Below the pieces are notes generated by a model. The model did no database searches, had not been told where the DNA came from, and saw nothing but the letters and a program-made list of their open reading frames with translations. A stretch of 64,000 nucleotides of DNA from CAAGNP01 sp045603545 (GTDB lineage: Bacteria > Bacteroidota > Bacteroidia > Bacteroidales > UBA932). The DNA is taken from NCBI GenBank assembly GCA_045603545.1, contig JAZUMG010000018.1, positions 42,460-106,459 on the forward strand, in the 5' to 3' direction. Shown piece after piece: positions 62,016-64,000 of this stretch (positions are counted from its first letter, which is position 1; each line of letters opens with the position of its first letter). A program made the position numbers and the translations under genes.

Positions 62016-62486
62016 TCAGAACTTCAAGGCCAATCCGCCTGTGGATGCCTCCAATGTAGCGCACATCCCCTTCATCCTTTTACCACCTATGCTCATAAGT
62101 GTGATACCCGAGCCAAGGAAGGGAACCGAAACACCCATGGCAGTATACCCTATCGCACCATGCAGTGGGACAGGTCCAGTGAGAGGATTGCTGCTTGGGA
62201 CAGCCACAGCATGGTGGTAAATAACCATACCTGCACCAAATGCACACAACACACCACCGGCTACTGTCAGCCCCACACCGGCATTGTACATCTTTCTGGC
62301 TGACATATACTTGTTAAAATTCTCCACACTCATACAAGCTGCATAATTCTCCTCACCGATCTTCACGCCATCCACAAGGATCTTCCCGCACTTGTACTCA
62401 TATCCACCCTTAACCTGTGCACTTGACACACCCGAATGGATAAGAAACAGAGACAGACTCAAAACGACAAAAAATAACTTTTTCAT
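62016..62486 (-). CDS. Exported small membrane protein of unknown function
   Basis: This 156-residue protein has a signal peptide (cleavage after SSAQ, near residue 24). A polar segment with GYEYKCGKILVDGVKIGEENYAACM precedes two glycine-rich hydrophobic segments (about 73-90 and 112-132). I recognise no family. A TATATTTG box on minus (62521-62514) gives it its own promoter, and the terminator at 61960-62000 gives it an end, supporting a real single-gene unit. Confidence 0.7.
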   Translation of the reverse strand: MKKLFFVVLSLSLFLIHSGVSSAQVKGGYEYKCGKILVDGVKIGEENYAACMSVENFNKYMSARKMYNAGVGLTVAGGVLCAFGAGMVIYHHAVAVPSSNPLTGPVPLHGAIGYTAMGVSVPFLGSGITLMSIGGKRMKGMCATLEASTGGLALKF

Positions 62487-62548
62487 AACTGTAATATATT
62501 AAGGTACTTGCGTCAAATATAATAATAATAATATATTACAAGAGTTCT

Positions 62549-62917
62549 TTAAACTATCTCCTTGCCGAATGGGATGACTGCGAGGATTCCCATCTTGAAG
62601 TGCTGCAAACCAAATGGGATACCTATTATGGTAAGGCAGCATACAAGTCCGAAGGCGAAGTGGAGAAAGGCTATCTCAATACCACCAAGAAATATCCAGA
62701 GGATATTCATAAAGATGCTCAGGCAACCATTGTCATTCTCTCCTGAGACCACCTGACGGCCAAATGGCCAAAATGCAAAACCCGCCATCTTGATAAGCTG
62801 GAGGCCGAATGGGATACCCACGATGGTGCAGCAGAAGAGGAGCCCGATGATGGCATAATAGACCGAGATAGCAAAACCGCCAAGAATCAGCCAAAATATA
62901 TTCCCTAATATTTTCAT
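62549..62917 (-). CDS. YccF domain inner-membrane protein
   Basis: This 122-residue protein is built from two copies of the YccF (DUF307) unit. Residues about 25-58 contain CCTIVGIPFGLQLIKMAGFAF-WPFGR, and about 85-120 contain CCLTIIGIPFGLQHFKMG-AVIPFGK. Each has an N-terminal hydrophobic helix. The family's function is unknown. The -7 box TATATTTG on minus (62962-62955) faces the purN promoter. Confidence 0.88.
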   Translation of the reverse strand: MKILGNIFWLILGGFAISVYYAIIGLLFCCTIVGIPFGLQLIKMAGFAFWPFGRQVVSGENDNGCLSIFMNILWIFLGGIEIAFLHFAFGLVCCLTIIGIPFGLQHFKMGILAVIPFGKEIV

Positions 62918-62935
62918 AACTTTACCTTAAATTGT

Positions 62936-62962
62936 TAAATTTGTCATTGTCTTACAAATATA
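62936..62962. promoter_or_regulatory. Divergent -7 boxes of yccF-type gene and purN
   Basis: Plus TAAATTTG (62936-62943) suits purN (ATG 62969), and minus TATATTTG (62962-62955) suits the YccF gene (ATG 62917). The boxes are arranged so that the two transcripts would overlap at their 5' ends. Confidence 0.45.
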
Positions 62963-62968
62963 GTAAAT

Positions 62969-63547
62969 ATGTTCAATATAGCAGTATTTGCCTCAGGTTC
63001 AGGTTCCAATGCGGAAAACCTTGTAAACCACTTCAAAGACTCATCGGTGGGAAGAGTCAGTGTGATTCTGTCAAACAAGAAAGATGCCTATGTCCTGCAG
63101 CGCGCAGAGAGGCTTGGCATCCCTTCCGCTACATTCACATACAAAGAGTTTCAGGACCCGAAGGTGATACTATCCATTATGGACGAATACCATATCGATT
63201 TTGTCATCCTGGCCGGCTTCCTTCTGAAGGTCCCGGAATATCTTCTGGAACGCTATCCTGACAGAATCCTTAACGTGCACCCCGCCCTTCTGCCCAAATT
63301 TGGAGGAAAGGGTATGTATGGTGAACACGTGCACCAGGCTGTAATCGCTGCCAAAGAGAAGCAGTCAGGTATCACTATCCATGTCATCGACCAGAACTAC
63401 GACTGCGGCAGAACCATATACCAAAGCATCTGTGCCGTTCACGAAGATGACACCCCAGAAACACTGGCCGCCAAAATTCACGAACTGGAAAAGGCCTATC
63501 CACAAGTGGCCGAGGACTACATAGCCAACGAGATTATGGAGTCGTAA
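62969..63547 (+). CDS. purN: Phosphoribosylglycinamide formyltransferase
   Basis: This 192-residue protein formylates GAR with 10-formyl-tetrahydrofolate in purine synthesis. Motifs are FASGSGSNAENLV (residues 6-18), LAGFLLKVPEYLL near 82 and the catalytic NVHPALLPKFGGKGMYG near 104-120 (Asn, His), with the later Asp in the DQNYDCG segment near 145. Length is typical. purH is 10 kb upstream. A terminator follows. Confidence 0.95.
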   Translation: MFNIAVFASGSGSNAENLVNHFKDSSVGRVSVILSNKKDAYVLQRAERLGIPSATFTYKEFQDPKVILSIMDEYHIDFVILAGFLLKVPEYLLERYPDRILNVHPALLPKFGGKGMYGEHVHQAVIAAKEKQSGITIHVIDQNYDCGRTIYQSICAVHEDDTPETLAAKIHELEKAYPQVAEDYIANEIMES

Positions 63548-63583
63548 CAGCACAGTCCTAATATCTCCCAGACATCCTAAAAC

Positions 63584-63632
63584 CTGCAAGCCCCCCGACC
63601 ACATCGGAGACGTCTTGCAGATTTTGTTTTTT
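63584..63632 (+). terminator. Terminator after purN
   Basis: CTGCAAG (63584-63590) pairs with CTTGCAG (63614-63620) around an inner CCGA/TCGG stem. ATTTTGTTTTTTT follows. It lies 37 bases after the purN stop. Confidence 0.75.
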
Positions 63633-63694
63633 TGGTCGCCTTCTTAATTTTTTTTGTTATTCTTTTGTGGGTTAATTTTTAAACATTATTTGTT

Positions 63695-64000
63695 ATGAAA
63701 GAAAAAAATAACCCAATCAAGGCCCAAAGGTATGTGGACCTGCTGACCGACTCAGGCTTTAAAGCCGTCTTCGGTGACCAAAAGAACAAACAAGTGCTGA
63801 TCGATTTTCTTAATGCAGTACTTCCTGACGGGAGACAAGTTAAGGATCTTACTTACTCTACTACTGAGATTCCAGGTTTTACACCCAATGGCAAATCTGT
63901 TCGTCTCGATCTCCGATGTACAGACATCGATGGCTCACACTTTATCGTCGAGATGCAGAAGTACAATCAGAAGAATTTCTTCAAAAGATGTGTCCTCTAC
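63695..64000 (+). CDS. Rpn/PD-(D/E)XK nuclease family protein, 5' part (cut by window end)
   Basis: The first 102 residues are visible from the ATG at 63695. YVDLLTDSGFKAVFGDQKNKQVLIDFLNAVLP is the standard opening of the Rpn/PDDEXK_2 transposase-like nuclease family. KSVRLDLRCTDIDGSHFIVEMQK supplies the nuclease core (Asp, then E-x-Q). Such genes are numerous in Bacteroidota and are thought to encode DNA endonucleases promoting RecA-independent recombination. The 60 bases upstream are strongly T-rich. The C-terminal part lies beyond the window, so completeness is unknown. Confidence 0.85.
   Translation, partial: MKEKNNPIKAQRYVDLLTDSGFKAVFGDQKNKQVLIDFLNAVLPDGRQVKDLTYSTTEIPGFTPNGKSVRLDLRCTDIDGSHFIVEMQKYNQKNFFKRCVLY

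Overview
This window looks like a core chromosomal segment of a Bacteroidota bacterium, most likely of the order Bacteroidales. The evidence is the repeated TAnnTTTG -7 promoter box with TTTG/TTG about 19-21 nt upstream, SpII lipoproteins and outer-membrane beta-barrels typical of the phylum, an ECF sigma gene followed by a two-membrane anti-sigma/barrel protein, a single-chain glycine decarboxylase, a NamZ-type exo-muramidase and the gene order purH-mreBCD-mrdA-rodA. I could not settle the genus. No rRNA, tRNA, CRISPR array or intact insertion sequence was seen.

Layout. 1-4332 (+): the 3' part of mutL, then rhomboid protease, membrane EEP hydrolase, TsaC-type threonylcarbamoyl-AMP synthase and rsmE, closely packed as one operon. 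4333-11233: an accessory-looking block, visibly more AT-rich. It holds a six-gene minus-strand envelope operon (coiled-coil lipoprotein, LysM/barrel, OmpA, von Willebrand A lipoprotein, a lipoprotein with four DnaJ-type CxxCxGxG motifs, lipocalin-like lipoprotein). A structured leader RNA with its own promoter and intrinsic terminator precedes it, and two near-identical paired-palindrome repeats flank it. 11234-22243 (-): a ten-gene run from an ECF sigma factor through a Dma-like anti-sigma, kdtA, comM, tsaE, namZ, an NagX-like acyltransferase, a phosphodiesterase, a dipeptidyl-peptidase and pnuC. 22326-26926 (+): TPR protein, EnvC-like factor and a TGS/uridine-kinase fusion. 27050-32612: deoxynucleoside kinase, MBL hydrolase, uvrA and radA. 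32677-35045 (+): two secreted hydrolases. 35026-40244 (-): panC-panD-flippase-barrel-malQ. 40354-41349 (+): PfkB kinase. 41562-48098 (-): mrcA-ddl-PQQ/metallophosphatase-prmC. 48188-51689: topA, Lrp regulator, ispD. 51787-59009 (+): purH and the rod-shape operon. 59065-64000: gcvP, two small membrane proteins, purN and the start of an Rpn/PD-(D/E)XK nuclease gene cut by the window edge.

How the genes fit together. Most of the window is housekeeping. Cell-wall growth is covered by mrcA, ddl, mreBCD, mrdA, rodA and an EnvC-like factor, and wall recycling by namZ with the NagX-like protein. DNA maintenance genes are mutL, uvrA, radA and topA. tsaC and tsaE serve the t6A tRNA modification, and panC/panD, ispD, purH, purN and pnuC serve cofactors, isoprenoids, purines and NAD. 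The least explained part is the 4.4-11.1 kb block: an envelope-complex-like operon under an apparent transcription-attenuation leader. It is my best candidate for an undescribed system. The ECF sigma/Dma-like pair is the next most interesting item.
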